From assembly GCF_002082565.1 (NCBI RefSeq), contig NZ_CP020562.1, forward strand, positions 310,001 through 374,000: a stretch of 64,000 nt of DNA, in the 5' to 3' direction. The stretch is from Halomonas sp. GT. Its GTDB lineage: Bacteria; Pseudomonadota; Gammaproteobacteria; Pseudomonadales; Halomonadaceae. Both the position numbers and the translations under genes were made by a program. Positions 28,367 to 38,128 of the stretch are shown here, one piece after another. Numbering within the stretch: position 1 is the first letter of the stretch; every line of letters begins with the position of its first letter. Under the pieces are notes generated by a model that saw only the letters and a list, made by a program, of their open reading frames with translations, searched no databases and had not been told where the DNA came from.

Positions 28367-29834
28367 GGAGCATCACCTCCTGAGTGTTTGTTTGGGCGTG
28401 GGTAGATGATTCGATGACCAGACGCAGGCGTTCAAGTAGCGCACTCGCTGACCGCGTGCGGTAGTCGGCGCTGCCACGAACATCGCTCATCGGTGAGAAG
28501 TCATTCGCGAGTGCTTGGCGTGCAGCCTCGAAGACGGTTGGTGAGGGTGGATTCCCTTCGAGAGCCACTTCGGCCCCACGGGCTCGGGCAGGTATGCCGG
28601 CCATGCCGCCGAAGGCCAGGCGGACATCGCGTAGGCATCCATCCTCCAGATGCCAGGCAAAGGCACCCAGCACGGCAGAAATGTCATCTTCGCGCCGCTT
28701 CGAGAGTTTCCATACTTTCAGCTGGCGGCCTGCTTGCGGGGCCGGGGTGAAAACTGCGCTTAACACTTCATTGTTAGCTAAGTCGGTCTTTTTGTAGTCG
28801 ATGAAGAAGTTGTTGGCGGCAATCTCGCGGGAGCCGTTAGGGCCTGCGAGGCGAAGCTGCGCATCAAGAGCCAGCAGCACCGGCGGGGTATCGCCGATGG
28901 GGGATGCATTAGCGACGTTGCCACCCAAGGTGCCGCGGTTGCGTACCTGAGCCGAGCCTAGGCGGTGTAGAAGATGGGCAAAGGTTGGATATTCACTCTC
29001 GAGTAAGGGCTCCAGGCGTGCATAGGTGACGGCTGCTCCGATCCACCAACCGGGGCGCCCGCTCGCATCCTGACCTTGTTCAATTTGCTGAAGCTCACTT
29101 ACGCGCGTGGTATCGATAAGCCGTGGTAAGTCCTTCAGTTGTTGGGTGACTTCAAGCCAAAGGTCAGTGGCACCCGCAACCAAGCGTGCTTCTGGATGGG
29201 CTGCGCGTAGGCGCACTAGGTCATTCAACTGACGGGGCTGGTGGAAGCGGCTGCTAGCTTCGTCCAGGTTAGCCACGTGCTGATTATCTTGCGCATCATT
29301 CAGTGTTGCATCTAACCATGCAGGGCGATGGCCATCGATACTGTTCATTGCTAATGCCGCATCACGAATGGGGCGATAGCCAGTGCAGCGACACAGGTTG
29401 CCGCCAAGTGCGGCTTCAAGGCGCTCAGGGCTAAAGGGAGTGGCGAGCGGGTTAGTGTGCTGTTCTTCGTGCAGTGTGAACAATGACATCACAATGCCCG
29501 GCGTGCAGAAGCCGCATTGGCTACCATGACATTCGACCATGGCTGCCTGGGCGGGATGCAAGTATTGCTGGTCGTCAGCGAGACCTTCGACGGTGACTAA
29601 GTGGCGGCCTTGGAGCTGATGAGCGGGCATGATGCAGGCGTTGGCGCTGTGGTAGCGTAGCTCGCCATTGGCATCAGGTGCCCCGATGGCTACCGTACAA
29701 GCGCCACAATCCCCCGACGCGCAACCTTCCTTGGTGCCGGTCAGGTGTAGTTGTTCTCTTAGCAGTTCTAGAACACTAAGATGAACATCCGCCGCAACGC
29801 GGTGCGGCTGCCCATTGAGATAAAAATTAATCAT
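28350..29834 (-). CDS. xdhA: Xanthine dehydrogenase, FeS/FAD subunit
   Basis: Small subunit of 494 residues carrying both 2Fe-2S clusters and FAD. The plant-type ferredoxin cluster is CASGDCGACTVAIG. The second cluster is in CHGSQCGFCTPGIVMS and GNLCRCTGYRPI. The FAD domain shows VAGATDLWLEV and TLGGNVANASPIGDTPP. Electrons from the XdhB molybdenum site pass through these to NAD+. A TetR-type operator lies 36-51 bases upstream of the ATG, and a CA motif (AATAACAA) sits 16-23 bases upstream. It is the first gene of the purine-degradation operon. Confidence 0.95.
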   Translation of the reverse strand: MINFYLNGQPHRVAADVHLSVLELLREQLHLTGTKEGCASGDCGACTVAIGAPDANGELRYHSANACIMPAHQLQGRHLVTVEGLADDQQYLHPAQAAMVECHGSQCGFCTPGIVMSLFTLHEEQHTNPLATPFSPERLEAALGGNLCRCTGYRPIRDAALAMNSIDGHRPAWLDATLNDAQDNQHVANLDEASSRFHQPRQLNDLVRLRAAHPEARLVAGATDLWLEVTQQLKDLPRLIDTTRVSELQQIEQGQDASGRPGWWIGAAVTYARLEPLLESEYPTFAHLLHRLGSAQVRNRGTLGGNVANASPIGDTPPVLLALDAQLRLAGPNGSREIAANNFFIDYKKTDLANNEVLSAVFTPAPQAGRQLKVWKLSKRREDDISAVLGAFAWHLEDGCLRDVRLAFGGMAGIPARARGAEVALEGNPPSPTVFEAARQALANDFSPMSDVRGSADYRTRSASALLERLRLVIESSTHAQTNTQEVMLHAYAH

Positions 29835-29849
29835 AATTCGACCTGTATA

Positions 29850-29857
29850 TTGTTATT
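29850..29857 (-). promoter_or_regulatory. CA motif (possible Hfq/Crc site) in the xdhA leader
   Basis: On the minus strand AATAACAA fits AAnAAnAA, the A-rich motif bound by Hfq with Crc in Pseudomonas. It lies 16-23 bases before the xdhA ATG, next to the ribosome-binding region. By analogy, binding here would repress translation when preferred carbon is present. This is inference from motif and position. Confidence 0.45.
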
Positions 29858-29869
29858 GGTTGCTAATGG

Positions 29870-29885
29870 CTGTCCGATCGGTCAG
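29870..29885 (-). promoter_or_regulatory. TetR/RutR-like operator before xdhA
   Basis: On the minus strand CTGACCGATCGGACAG is a near-perfect palindrome. It shares TGACC-N4-GG-CA with the site before the purine permease gene (31347-31362) and resembles the E. coli RutR box TTGACCA-NN-TGGTCAA. It is placed in the promoter region of the xdh operon. Confidence 0.6.
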
Positions 29886-29938
29886 TTGGCGCGTGAGAAA
29901 CGGGGTATTTCTTGATGACTCAGCATGAGAAGAGTCGT

Positions 29939-31297
29939 CTATTGTGCTGTCAGCAGCATAACCACCGCTAACAGGGCGGAGACCCACATAGCAGGCTTAA
30001 TCTCGTCTAGCTTGCCGGTGGCCAGCCGGATGAGCACAAAGCTGATAAAACCAAAGGCGATGCCCAGGGTGATGGAGTACGTCAGCGGCATTAAAATGAT
30101 GGCCAGAAATGCGGGAAAGGCTTCCTCGAGACGGCTCCAGTCAATCTTTCCAATCGGTGCCATCATGAACAGCCCCACCAGGACAAGAGCGGGAGCAGTC
30201 GCGATGCTGGGAACTAGGGACAGCAACGGTGAGAGAAACAAGAAAGGCAGGAACAATACGCCAATAACGACGGCCGTGAGTCCTGTGCGGCCGCCCTGGG
30301 CAACGCCGGCACCGGATTCGATAAAGGTTTGTGCCGCGCTGGTGCCGAGGGGGGCCGCGATCATCGATGCGAAAGCATCCACCGTCATGGAACGCTTAAG
30401 GTTGCGTGGATTGCCGTTGGCATCCTTGAGATCAGCTGACTCGGATAGCGCCATAAAGCAAGACAGTGAGTCGAAGAAGTTAGTAAACAGCATCACGAAA
30501 ATGAACGGCAGGTAAGCCACCTTGAGGGCGCCCAGAATATCGACCTTCATTACCGCCGAGAAATCTGGCCATGCGGCTAGGCCTTGCCAAGCCACCAATA
30601 CGTCGTCACTCCACAGCCGCCCCATAGGGATTGCCAACAGAGTGGTTAGGGCGATGCCTAAGATCAGAGCGCCATTGAAGCCGCGAATGACCAGTATCGC
30701 GGTAGCCATTAGGCCAATAAAGAAAGTTATTAGGCTTGCGTTTAGATCACCGAGGCTAATCAGGGTCGCTGGGTTGGCTACGATGAACCCGGCATTCTTG
30801 AGCCCAATAAAGGTGATGAATAGGCCTATCCCGCAGGTGATGGCATAGCGCAATGAGGCTGGAATGGCCTCGATGATGGCTTCGCGAACGTTAAACAGCG
30901 CCAAAATAGCGAACAGTACTCCTGACCAGAATACGCAGCCTAGGGCAACTTCCCACGACAACCCTGCGCCAAGCACCAGGGTGTAGGTGAAAAGCGCATT
31001 CATGCCCATTCCAGGAGCAACTAAAATTGGGTTGCGGGCATACAAGCCCATGGCCAAGCTACTAAAGAAGCTGATGACCACGGTGGCGGAGAGTGCCGCA
31101 GAAAAGGGAATGCCAGCATCGGATAAGATGGCTGGGTTGACCACGATGATATACATCCCGGCTAGAAACGTCGCGATGCCTGCAAGCACTTCGGTCTTCA
31201 CCGAGGAGCCGCGGCGGCTGACATTGAAGTAATTATCCAGGGTGCTCGTTGCTTGTACGGGAGGAGAGCCGGAATACGGCGTAGGGCTTTGTGGCAT
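29939..31297 (-). CDS. NCS2-family purine permease (AzgA/GhxP type)
   Basis: Inner-membrane H+-coupled purine carrier of 452 residues with about 13 helices. AzgA-type features are YFNVSRRGSSVKTEVLAG near the start, VAPGMGMNALFTYTLV, NFFDSLSCFMALSESADL and TFIESGAGVAQGGRTGLTA. E. coli relatives import guanine/hypoxanthine (GhxP) or adenine (AdeP). Next to guaD and xdh a guanine/hypoxanthine role is most likely. ATG 31297 (MPQSPTPYSG) is preferred; the open frame runs further upstream to 31456 but reads as promoter DNA and contains the operator. It lies 104 bases upstream of xdhA on the same strand. Confidence 0.9.
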   Translation of the reverse strand: MPQSPTPYSGSPPVQATSTLDNYFNVSRRGSSVKTEVLAGIATFLAGMYIIVVNPAILSDAGIPFSAALSATVVISFFSSLAMGLYARNPILVAPGMGMNALFTYTLVLGAGLSWEVALGCVFWSGVLFAILALFNVREAIIEAIPASLRYAITCGIGLFITFIGLKNAGFIVANPATLISLGDLNASLITFFIGLMATAILVIRGFNGALILGIALTTLLAIPMGRLWSDDVLVAWQGLAAWPDFSAVMKVDILGALKVAYLPFIFVMLFTNFFDSLSCFMALSESADLKDANGNPRNLKRSMTVDAFASMIAAPLGTSAAQTFIESGAGVAQGGRTGLTAVVIGVLFLPFLFLSPLLSLVPSIATAPALVLVGLFMMAPIGKIDWSRLEEAFPAFLAIILMPLTYSITLGIAFGFISFVLIRLATGKLDEIKPAMWVSALLAVVMLLTAQ

Positions 31298-31346
31298 GAC
31301 GATATTCTCTTTGTATTTGTTGGGTGAGCTATCGAAAAAAACGTAT

Positions 31347-31362
31347 TTGACCATTCGGTCAA
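31347..31362. promoter_or_regulatory. TetR/RutR-like operator before the purine permease gene
   Basis: TTGACCATTCGGTCAA is a perfect six-base inverted repeat with a four-base centre. It differs at one base from the published E. coli RutR consensus TTGACCA-NN-TGGTCAA. It sits 50-65 bases upstream of the permease ATG and also faces the divergent carA leader. No TetR gene is present in the window, so the cognate repressor must be encoded elsewhere. Confidence 0.68.
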
Positions 31363-31742
31363 CTCGGACAAGCGTAGACAAAAAGACATCAAGAAGGCAA
31401 CCAAATATATTAATTGCGTATACAAAAAAATTTTGATCGACTGTCACTATCCTCATTTATCGACGGTATAAATGCCGTGACATACTGATTGCACAAGAAA
31501 ACGTCGCGTATAATGTCATCGGTAGCTTTAGGACTAGCCTAAGGTCGATAAATCCTGTAACATTCCAAAAATTTTGGCCCAGTGGCTGCAAAAAGCAGCA
31601 AAATGTCTACAGTGAACGCAGGTTCTTATGCGTTGAATATGTGGATATAAAGAAAGCACCGCGCTTGTTGCACTGGCCTCAGGTTAGAGAAAATAGTCAG
31701 CTAGATGCTGCGCCATGGCCATTTGCCACGGAAGAGAACAAC
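31363..31742 (+). promoter_or_regulatory. carA upstream and leader region
   Basis: About 380 bases between the permease promoter and the carA attenuator with no convincing protein gene. A TATAAT at 31510-31515 is a likely -10 of carA, with a weak -35. The transcribed leader would be about 350 bases long. It contains short frames: 31602-31649 (15 codons) and 31715-31753 (12 codons, stopping inside the 5' arm of the attenuator). Neither has a good ribosome-binding site. Confidence 0.5.
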
Positions 31743-31790
31743 AAGCGGGATGAAACCGATTTTTTACTATCGGCTTCGTCCCGCTTTTTT
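31743..31790 (+). terminator. Attenuator-like terminator in the carA leader
   Basis: Eighteen-pair stem (31743-31760 with 31769-31786; one mismatch and one G-T pair) with a small U-rich loop and a T6 tail, ending 86 bases before the carA start. Nothing upstream on this strand needs terminating except the carA transcript itself, so transcription attenuation of carAB is the simplest reading. Confidence 0.8.
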
Positions 31791-31876
31791 ACGACCCGAC
31801 GTTTGCACGCAAACGCCGACAAACCGGATCGCCGAGCCTGCGCCCACAGGCTCCCACCAGCATGGGAGAACTTGTC

Positions 31877-33037
31877 TTGAATAACCCCGCATTGAGCAAA
31901 CCCGCGATATTGGCCCTGGAAGATGGCAGTGTGTTTCATGGAATTGCCATTGGCGCGGATGGCGTCACAAGCGGTGAGGTGGTGTTCAATACAGCCATGA
32001 CCGGCTACCAGGAAATCCTCACTGACCCTTCTTACACCCGCCAAATCGTCACGCTGACCTATCCTCATATCGGCAATACCGGCATTAATTCTGAAGATGT
32101 GGAATCTGCATCGATTGCCGCAGCGGGCTTGGTGATTCGTGATTTGCCCCTGCTAGCCAGCAGTTTCCGTTCAGAGCAAAGCCTTTCTGATTATCTGAAA
32201 AGCCAAAATGTGCTGGGCATTGCGGATATCGATACCCGCCGTTTAACGCGCATTCTGCGCAACAAAGGCGCGCAAAATGGCGCGATACTGGCGGGTGCAG
32301 AAGCAGAGGGCGATGATGCGGTAGAGCGGGCACTGGCGGCAGCAAAGGCATTTCCCGGGTTGAAGGGCATGGATCTGGCCAAAGAAGTCTCTTGCAAAGA
32401 GGCTTACGAATGGACACAAGGCGAGTGGACCCTGGGCGAGGGTTACGCTGATACGGTGAAAGATGAGCGTCCTTACCACGTGGTGGCGTATGACTTCGGT
32501 GTGAAATTTAACATCCTACGCATGCTGGCCGCGCGCGGCTGCCGGTTGACGATTGTGCCGGCACAAACGCCAGCTGCTGACGTGCTGGCAATGAGCCCGG
32601 ATGGTGTCTTTTTGGCTAACGGCCCGGGTGACCCTGAGCCTTGTGATTACGCCATCAAAGCGATTCAGGACATATTGGAAACCAATACGCCTGTATTTGG
32701 TATTTGCCTTGGCCACCAGTTGCTGGCGCTGGCCTCGGGTGCCAAAACCATCAAAATGGGCCACGGCCATCACGGCGCCAACCATCCGGTGCAAGATTTA
32801 GACACTGGCATGGTAATGATTACCAGCCAAAACCACGGCTTTGCTGCCGATGAAGCGACCCTTCCAGCCAACGTACGTGCCACGCACCGTTCACTGTTCG
32901 ATGGCACGCTTCAAGGAATCGAGCGAACTGACCGTCCGGCGTTTAGCTTCCAAGGTCACCCTGAAGCAAGCCCCGGCCCGCGTGATGTGGCACCGCTGTT
33001 TGATCGCTTTATTGCCATGATGCAGGCGCGTCGCTAA
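31877..33037 (+). CDS. carA: Carbamoyl-phosphate synthase small subunit
   Basis: Glutamine amidotransferase subunit of about 386 residues that supplies ammonia to CarB for arginine and pyrimidine synthesis. It begins [18 protein letters not shown]. The class I amidotransferase triad is seen in [12 protein letters not shown] (catalytic Cys) and [11 protein letters not shown] (His, Glu). TTG 31877 is preferred because GGGAGA lies seven bases upstream; an in-frame ATG at 31862 overlaps that sequence and has no ribosome-binding site of its own. carB follows after 72 bases. An attenuator-like hairpin precedes the gene. Confidence 0.95.
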   Translation: MNNPALSKPAILALEDGSVFHGIAIGADGVTSGEVVFNTAMTGYQEILTDPSYTRQIVTLTYPHIGNTGINSEDVESASIAAAGLVIRDLPLLASSFRSEQSLSDYLKSQNVLGIADIDTRRLTRILRNKGAQNGAILAGAEAEGDDAVERALAAAKAFPGLKGMDLAKEVSCKEAYEWTQGEWTLGEGYADTVKDERPYHVVAYDFGVKFNILRMLAARGCRLTIVPAQTPAADVLAMSPDGVFLANGPGDPEPCDYAIKAIQDILETNTPVFGICLGHQLLALASGAKTIKMGHGHHGANHPVQDLDTGMVMITSQNHGFAADEATLPANVRATHRSLFDGTLQGIERTDRPAFSFQGHPEASPGPRDVAPLFDRFIAMMQARR

Positions 33038-33109
33038 CGCTGCCCTTGATCGCCGCCATGTAACGCCGTTTTTTTGTCGCTCATCGTCACCTATTTTGCG
33101 GGAACCGTT

Positions 33110-36100
33110 ATGCCTAAGCGTACCGATATCAACAGCATTCTTATCATTGGCGCTGGCCCGATTGTCATCGGCCAGGCCTGCGAATTTGACTACTCTGGCG
33201 CCCAGGCGTGTAAAGCGCTGCGTGAAGAGGGGTTCCGGGTTATTTTGGTTAACTCCAACCCGGCAACCATCATGACTGACCCGGCCATGGCCGATGCAAC
33301 CTACATCGAGCCGATTACTTGGCAAGCGGTTGAAAAAATTATTGAGGCCGAGCGCCCGGACGCGATCCTACCCACCATGGGTGGTCAAACAGCGCTCAAC
33401 TGTGCACTTGACCTGGAAAAGCATGGCGTACTAGAAAAGTACAGCGTCGAGATGATTGGTGCCAACGCCGATGCGATTAACATGGCTGAAGACCGCGATC
33501 TGTTCGATCAAGCCATGAAGCGTATTGGTTTGGAGTGCCCGAAAGCGAAAGTGGCGCACACCATGGACGAGGCCTGGGAAATTCAGGCGGAGCTCGGTTT
33601 CCCGACCATTATTCGTCCTTCTTACACTATGGGCGGCTCCGGCGGCGGCGTGGCGTATAACAAAGAAGAGTTCGAAGAAATCTGTACTCGCGGTTTCGAG
33701 CTTTCCAACAACCACGAGCTATTGATTGATGAGTCGCTGCTGGGTTGGAAAGAGTACGAGATGGAAGTGGTGCGGGATAAGAATGATAACTGCATCATTG
33801 TCTGTGCGATTGAGAACTTCGATCCTATGGGCGTCCACACAGGTGACTCGATTACCGTCGCGCCAGCGCAAACGCTGACCGATAAAGAGTACCAGATCAT
33901 GCGTGACGCCAGCCTCGCGGTACTGCGCGAGATCGGTGTGGAAACCGGCGGCTCCAACGTTCAGTTTGGTATGGACCCAAAAACAGGCCGCTTGGTGGTT
34001 ATCGAGATGAACCCGCGGGTATCGCGCTCGTCGGCGTTGGCATCTAAGGCCACTGGTTTCCCGATTGCCAAAATCGCAGCGAAACTGGCGGTGGGTTACA
34101 CCTTGGATGAGCTGCAAAACGATATTACCGGTGGTCGCACGCCTGCGTCGTTTGAGCCATCAATCGACTATGTCGTCACTAAGATTCCGCGCTTTACCTT
34201 CGAGAAATTTCCTCAGGCAAACGATCGCCTGACCACTCAGATGAAGTCGGTGGGCGAGGTGATGGCGATTGGCCGTACCTTCCAGGAGTCCTTGCAGAAA
34301 GCGCTGCGCGGCCTGGAAACCGGTAACGATGGCCTTGATCCGATCATCACCGATTTCACGCCAGACAACATGGCAATCATTCAGGGCGAGCTACAGGCCG
34401 CTGGTGCCGAGCGTATTTTTTACGTGGCTGACGCCATGCGCTCAGGAATGAGTGTTGATGAGGTATTTGCGCTCACCAATATCGATCCTTGGTTCCTGGT
34501 GCAGTTGGAAGATTTGGTGTTGACTGAAAATGCCGTCGCCAAGCGCGCCCTGGCCGATTTCTCTGCTCGCGAGCTGTACCAGCTTAAGCGCAAAGGCTTT
34601 GGTGACGCGCGTTTGGCCAAGCTGCTGGGCGTGTCTGAAAAAGAGTTCCGCAAAACGCGTCAGGCAGCGGGCATTCGCCCCGTTTATAAACGTGTCGACA
34701 CCTGTGCTGCGGAATTTGCCTCTGACACCGCTTACATGTATTCCACCTATGAAGAGGAATGCGAAGCGGATGTCTCAGATCGCCAGAAAATTATGGTACT
34801 GGGTGGTGGCCCGAACCGTATCGGTCAAGGCATCGAGTTTGATTACTGCTGTGTTCATGCCGCCTTCGCCATGCGCGATGATGGTTATGAAACCATCATG
34901 GTCAACTGCAATCCGGAAACCGTTTCTACCGACTACGACACCTCTGACCGCCTCTATTTCGAGCCGGTGACGCTGGAAGATGTATTGGAAATTGCCGACA
35001 AAGAGAAGCCGGTAGGCGTGATTGTTCAGTTCGGTGGTCAAACGCCGTTGAAGCTTGCCCGTGAGCTAGAGGCGGCAGGCGTGCCGATTATCGGCACCAC
35101 GCCGGATGCCATTGACCGCGCTGAAGACCGCGAGCGCTTCCAGGTGATGATCGACAAGCTAGGCTTGAAGCAGCCACCCAACGCCACCGCCCGCAGCTTT
35201 GAAGAGGCGTTTTCCAAGGCAGAAACTATTGGCTACCCGCTGGTGGTGCGTCCTAGCTATGTGCTGGGTGGTCGTGCGATGGAAATCGTTTATGACGCCT
35301 CCGAGCTTGAAAACTACATGACCAATGCGGTGAAGGTATCTAACGATTCCCCCGTCCTGCTTGATCACTTCTTGAGTGCAGCAATCGAGATTGATATCGA
35401 CGCTGTATCGGACGGTCAGCAGGTGGTGATTGGCGGTATTATGCAGCACGTTGAGCAAGCAGGGGTTCACTCTGGTGATTCCGCTTGTGCCCTGCCGCCA
35501 TACTCGTTGCCTGCCGATGTGCAGGATGAAATGCGCGAGCAGGTCAAGAAAATGGCCGTCGAGCTGGGTGTTAAAGGCCTGATGAACGTGCAGCTGGCGT
35601 GGCAGGATGGCGAGATCTATGTCATCGAGGTTAATCCCCGTGCGTCGCGTACTGTGCCGTTTGTATCTAAGTGCATCGGCACCTCGCTGGCGCAGATTGC
35701 GGCGCGCTGCATGGCGGGTAAAACACTGGCCGAGCAGGGCTTTGAGCGTGAAATTATCCCGCACTTCTATAGCGTGAAAGAGGCGGTCTTCCCGTTCAAC
35801 AAGTTCCAGGGCGTTGACCCGATTCTGTCGCCCGAAATGAAGTCGACGGGTGAAGTGATGGGCTCTGGCGAGACCTTTGCTGAGGCGTTCTTTAAAGCGC
35901 AGTTGGGTGCTGGCGAAGCCATTCCAGCGTTGAGTGGCGACCGCAAAGCGTTCCTTTCGGTGCGTGAGCCTGACAAGCAGGGGATTATCGAAGTGGCACG
36001 TTCTCTGCTAACATTGGGCTTCACACTATGTGCAACACGCGGTACGGCGACGGCACTTGAAGCCGCTGGACTGGAAGTGGAGCACGTCAATAAAGTCTAC

Positions 36101-36340
36101 GAAGGCCGTCCCCATATCGTCGATCTGCTGAAGAACGACGAAATCGCCTACATCGTGAACACGACTGAAGGTCGTCAGGCTATTAACGACTCTTCAATTA
36201 TTCGCCGTACTGCTCTCGCGCGCAAGGTGCCCTATGCGACCACCTTGGCGGGCGCTAATGCTGTTTGCATGGCGCTTGAGTACGGCAGGGAGATTACGGT
36301 GCGGCGCCTTCAGGATCTGCATGCAGGAGCAAGTCAATGA
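33110..36340 (+). CDS. carB: Carbamoyl-phosphate synthase large subunit
   Basis: Protein of 1076 residues, standard length. Two homologous ATP-grasp halves are visible: the first with [21 protein letters not shown] and [12 protein letters not shown], the second with [20 protein letters not shown] and [12 protein letters not shown]. The C-terminal MGS-like allosteric domain follows ([20 protein letters not shown]). It makes carbamoyl phosphate from bicarbonate, ATP and CarA-derived ammonia. ATG 33110 ([10 protein letters not shown]) is the family start. Its stop overlaps the greA start (ATGA), so the three genes are coupled. Confidence 0.98.
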   Translation: MPKRTDINSILIIGAGPIVIGQACEFDYSGAQACKALREEGFRVILVNSNPATIMTDPAMADATYIEPITWQAVEKIIEAERPDAILPTMGGQTALNCALDLEKHGVLEKYSVEMIGANADAINMAEDRDLFDQAMKRIGLECPKAKVAHTMDEAWEIQAELGFPTIIRPSYTMGGSGGGVAYNKEEFEEICTRGFELSNNHELLIDESLLGWKEYEMEVVRDKNDNCIIVCAIENFDPMGVHTGDSITVAPAQTLTDKEYQIMRDASLAVLREIGVETGGSNVQFGMDPKTGRLVVIEMNPRVSRSSALASKATGFPIAKIAAKLAVGYTLDELQNDITGGRTPASFEPSIDYVVTKIPRFTFEKFPQANDRLTTQMKSVGEVMAIGRTFQESLQKALRGLETGNDGLDPIITDFTPDNMAIIQGELQAAGAERIFYVADAMRSGMSVDEVFALTNIDPWFLVQLEDLVLTENAVAKRALADFSARELYQLKRKGFGDARLAKLLGVSEKEFRKTRQAAGIRPVYKRVDTCAAEFASDTAYMYSTYEEECEADVSDRQKIMVLGGGPNRIGQGIEFDYCCVHAAFAMRDDGYETIMVNCNPETVSTDYDTSDRLYFEPVTLEDVLEIADKEKPVGVIVQFGGQTPLKLARELEAAGVPIIGTTPDAIDRAEDRERFQVMIDKLGLKQPPNATARSFEEAFSKAETIGYPLVVRPSYVLGGRAMEIVYDASELENYMTNAVKVSNDSPVLLDHFLSAAIEIDIDAVSDGQQVVIGGIMQHVEQAGVHSGDSACALPPYSLPADVQDEMREQVKKMAVELGVKGLMNVQLAWQDGEIYVIEVNPRASRTVPFVSKCIGTSLAQIAARCMAGKTLAEQGFEREIIPHFYSVKEAVFPFNKFQGVDPILSPEMKSTGEVMGSGETFAEAFFKAQLGAGEAIPALSGDRKAFLSVREPDKQGIIEVARSLLTLGFTLCATRGTATALEAAGLEVEHVNKVYEGRPHIVDLLKNDEIAYIVNTTEGRQAINDSSIIRRTALARKVPYATTLAGANAVCMALEYGREITVRRLQDLHAGASQ

Positions 36341-36813
36341 ACAAGGTCCCGATGACGGTAGCGGGAGAAAAAAGTCTTCGCGAAGAGCTTAATCACTTGA
36401 AGGGCGAAGCCCGCCCTCAAGTTATTGCTGCTATTGCTGAAGCGCGTGAACATGGCGATCTCAAAGAGAACGCGGAGTACCACGCCGCTCGTGAGCAGCA
36501 AGGATTTATTGAAGGCCGTATCCAGGAAATTGAAAGCAAGCTTTCAGGTGCGCAGGTAATTGACGTTACTAAGCTACCAAAAACCGGCAAGGTGATCTTT
36601 GGGGTTACCGTGTCTTTGCTGAACCTGGATAGCGACGCCAGCGTTACCTACCGCATTGTTGGTGAAGATGAGGCCAATATAAAAGAGGGGCGCATTTCTG
36701 TGACCTCGCCTATCGCCCGAGCGATGATTGGCAAAGAAGAAGGCGATGTGGTGGTGGTAAAAACACCTGGTGGCGATGTTGAGTACGAAATTGAGAGTGT
36801 TGAGCATCTCTGA
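36337..36813 (+). CDS. greA: Transcript cleavage factor GreA
   Basis: RNA polymerase secondary-channel factor of 158 residues that rescues backtracked complexes. The N-terminal antiparallel coiled coil carries the acidic tip ([20 protein letters not shown]), and the C-terminal FKBP-like domain ends in [20 protein letters not shown]. It overlaps carB by four bases (ATGA), so translation is coupled. A bidirectional terminator follows. Confidence 0.97.
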   Translation: MNKVPMTVAGEKSLREELNHLKGEARPQVIAAIAEAREHGDLKENAEYHAAREQQGFIEGRIQEIESKLSGAQVIDVTKLPKTGKVIFGVTVSLLNLDSDASVTYRIVGEDEANIKEGRISVTSPIARAMIGKEEGDVVVVKTPGGDVEYEIESVEHL

Positions 36814-36870
36814 TTTATCGCTGTGATGCGGGGGCAGGCGTCTGTATAGCGCCTGCGGTCCAGGCACACT

Positions 36871-36904
36871 AAAAGGCCCGTGACGGTGACGTCGCGGGCC
36901 TTTT
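36871..36904. terminator. Bidirectional terminator between greA and yhbY
   Basis: Stem of about 15 pairs (AAAAGGCCCGTGACG with ACGTCGCGGGCCTTTT, one mismatch). It ends in a T4 run on each strand, between the convergent greA and yhbY genes. Confidence 0.92.
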
Positions 36905-36938
36905 AGAGTCATGCATTCTTTAACAAGCCACGTACAGG

Positions 36939-37265
36939 TTAATGCCGTCCGTGGTGGTTTTCAAAACGCGTGATGTTGGAAAGCTTGGGGTTTACCTTTG
37001 GGTTGCGGCGATAAAGCAGCGCCATTTTGCCAATGGTTTGTACTAGCTCAGCGTTACTGTCGGCGACTAGCTCATTGAGCATTGCGACGCGGTCGTCCCG
37101 CTCTGTAATAGCGAGCTTCACTTTGATGAGCTCGTGATCGTTGAGCGCGCGGCTGAGTTCTGCGAGCAGATTTTCGGAGACGCCGTTCTCAGAAACGGTG
37201 ACCACTGGATTAAGATGGTGGCCAATGCTACGAAATGCTTTCTTTTGTGCCTGTGACAAGCTCAT
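36939..37265 (-). CDS. yhbY: YhbY-type CRM-domain RNA-binding protein
   Basis: Single CRS1-YhbY (CRM) domain protein of 108 residues that associates with pre-50S ribosomal particles. The family motif GHHLNPVVTVSENGV is followed by ELIKVKLA. The GxxG loop expected in CRM proteins is not in canonical form in this copy. The final 25 residues are basic. It diverges from rlmE; this inverted placement between greA and rlmE is conserved in gammaproteobacteria. Confidence 0.93.
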   Translation of the reverse strand: MSLSQAQKKAFRSIGHHLNPVVTVSENGVSENLLAELSRALNDHELIKVKLAITERDDRVAMLNELVADSNAELVQTIGKMALLYRRNPKVNPKLSNITRFENHHGRH

Positions 37266-37379
37266 GGTATCTTGCGGTATCCCGGTTAGCGCTTAACGCT
37301 CCATCTTACGGTGAAATGCCGTTAAGTGAAAGCAATCGCTTGAATGCGCCCATCTCTTATTCCAGTGTTAGATTCCCAC

Positions 37380-38027
37380 ATGCAGCAAAAGCCCCCAAGC
37401 CGTAAACACTCAGTAAGCAAGACCAGCAATAACTGGAAGAAAGAACATTTCGACGATCAGTATGTAAAGCAGCGCTGGCAAGATGGCTATCGCTCTCGTG
37501 CGAGCTATAAGCTGCTTGAGCTTGACGAAAAGGATAAACTGTTTCGTCCAGGCATGACGGTAATTGATCTTGGCGCTGCCCCAGGGGGGTGGAGTCAAAT
37601 TGCCGCAGAAAAGGTGGGGCCTGATGGTGTCGTGATAGCGTCAGACATACTAGAGATGGATGCCCTAGCCGGTGTCGACTTTATCCAGGGCGATTTTACT
37701 GAAGAGAGCGTGCTTAACGCGATTCTTGAACGTTTAGGAAATCGCCAGGTAGACCTTGTGATGTCCGATATGGCCCCCAATATGAGTGGTATGGCGGCTA
37801 TTGATCAGCCACAGGCAATGTACCTTGTCGAACTCGCTTTGGAACTTGCGCGAGAAACGCTACCGCCTGGTGGACGTTTTCTGGCTAAGGTATTTCAAGG
37901 CGAAGGATTTGATACCTATTTGAAAGAGCTCCGAAGTAGCTTTGATCGTGTTGTGACTCGCAAGCCGGATGCTTCGAGGGCGCGCTCGCGGGAAGTCTAT
38001 TTTTTGGCGGAAGGATTTCGAGGCTAA
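37380..38027 (+). CDS. rlmE: 23S rRNA 2'-O-methyltransferase RlmE (FtsJ/RrmJ)
   Basis: SAM-dependent enzyme of 215 residues that methylates U2552 in the 50S A-loop. The N-terminal [14 protein letters not shown] contains the first catalytic Lys. The SAM motif is [15 protein letters not shown], the catalytic Asp lies in [11 protein letters not shown], and the later catalytic Lys in [15 protein letters not shown] 37380 is chosen; the frame is open to 37344 but that gives no better start. Typically a heat-shock gene upstream of ftsH, as here. Confidence 0.96.
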   Translation: MQQKPPSRKHSVSKTSNNWKKEHFDDQYVKQRWQDGYRSRASYKLLELDEKDKLFRPGMTVIDLGAAPGGWSQIAAEKVGPDGVVIASDILEMDALAGVDFIQGDFTEESVLNAILERLGNRQVDLVMSDMAPNMSGMAAIDQPQAMYLVELALELARETLPPGGRFLAKVFQGEGFDTYLKELRSSFDRVVTRKPDASRARSREVYFLAEGFRG

Positions 38028-38128
38028 CGAGACGTGGCCCTTTACTAGCCAGTAAGTGCGAGCGTGTAGATACTGGCGCGTAATAGCAAAGATTTATCAC
38101 CACGATTGCCAGACAGGCAGGCGTAAAT

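Noticed and set aside
31298..31456. N-terminal extension of the purine permease frame
   Set aside because: Contains the operator and A/T-rich promoter DNA. The family starts near MPQSPT, and no other NCS2 protein needs this extension.
31641..31880. 79-codon open frame across the carA leader
   Set aside because: It runs through the attenuator hairpin and carA start with no ribosome-binding site and non-protein-like composition.
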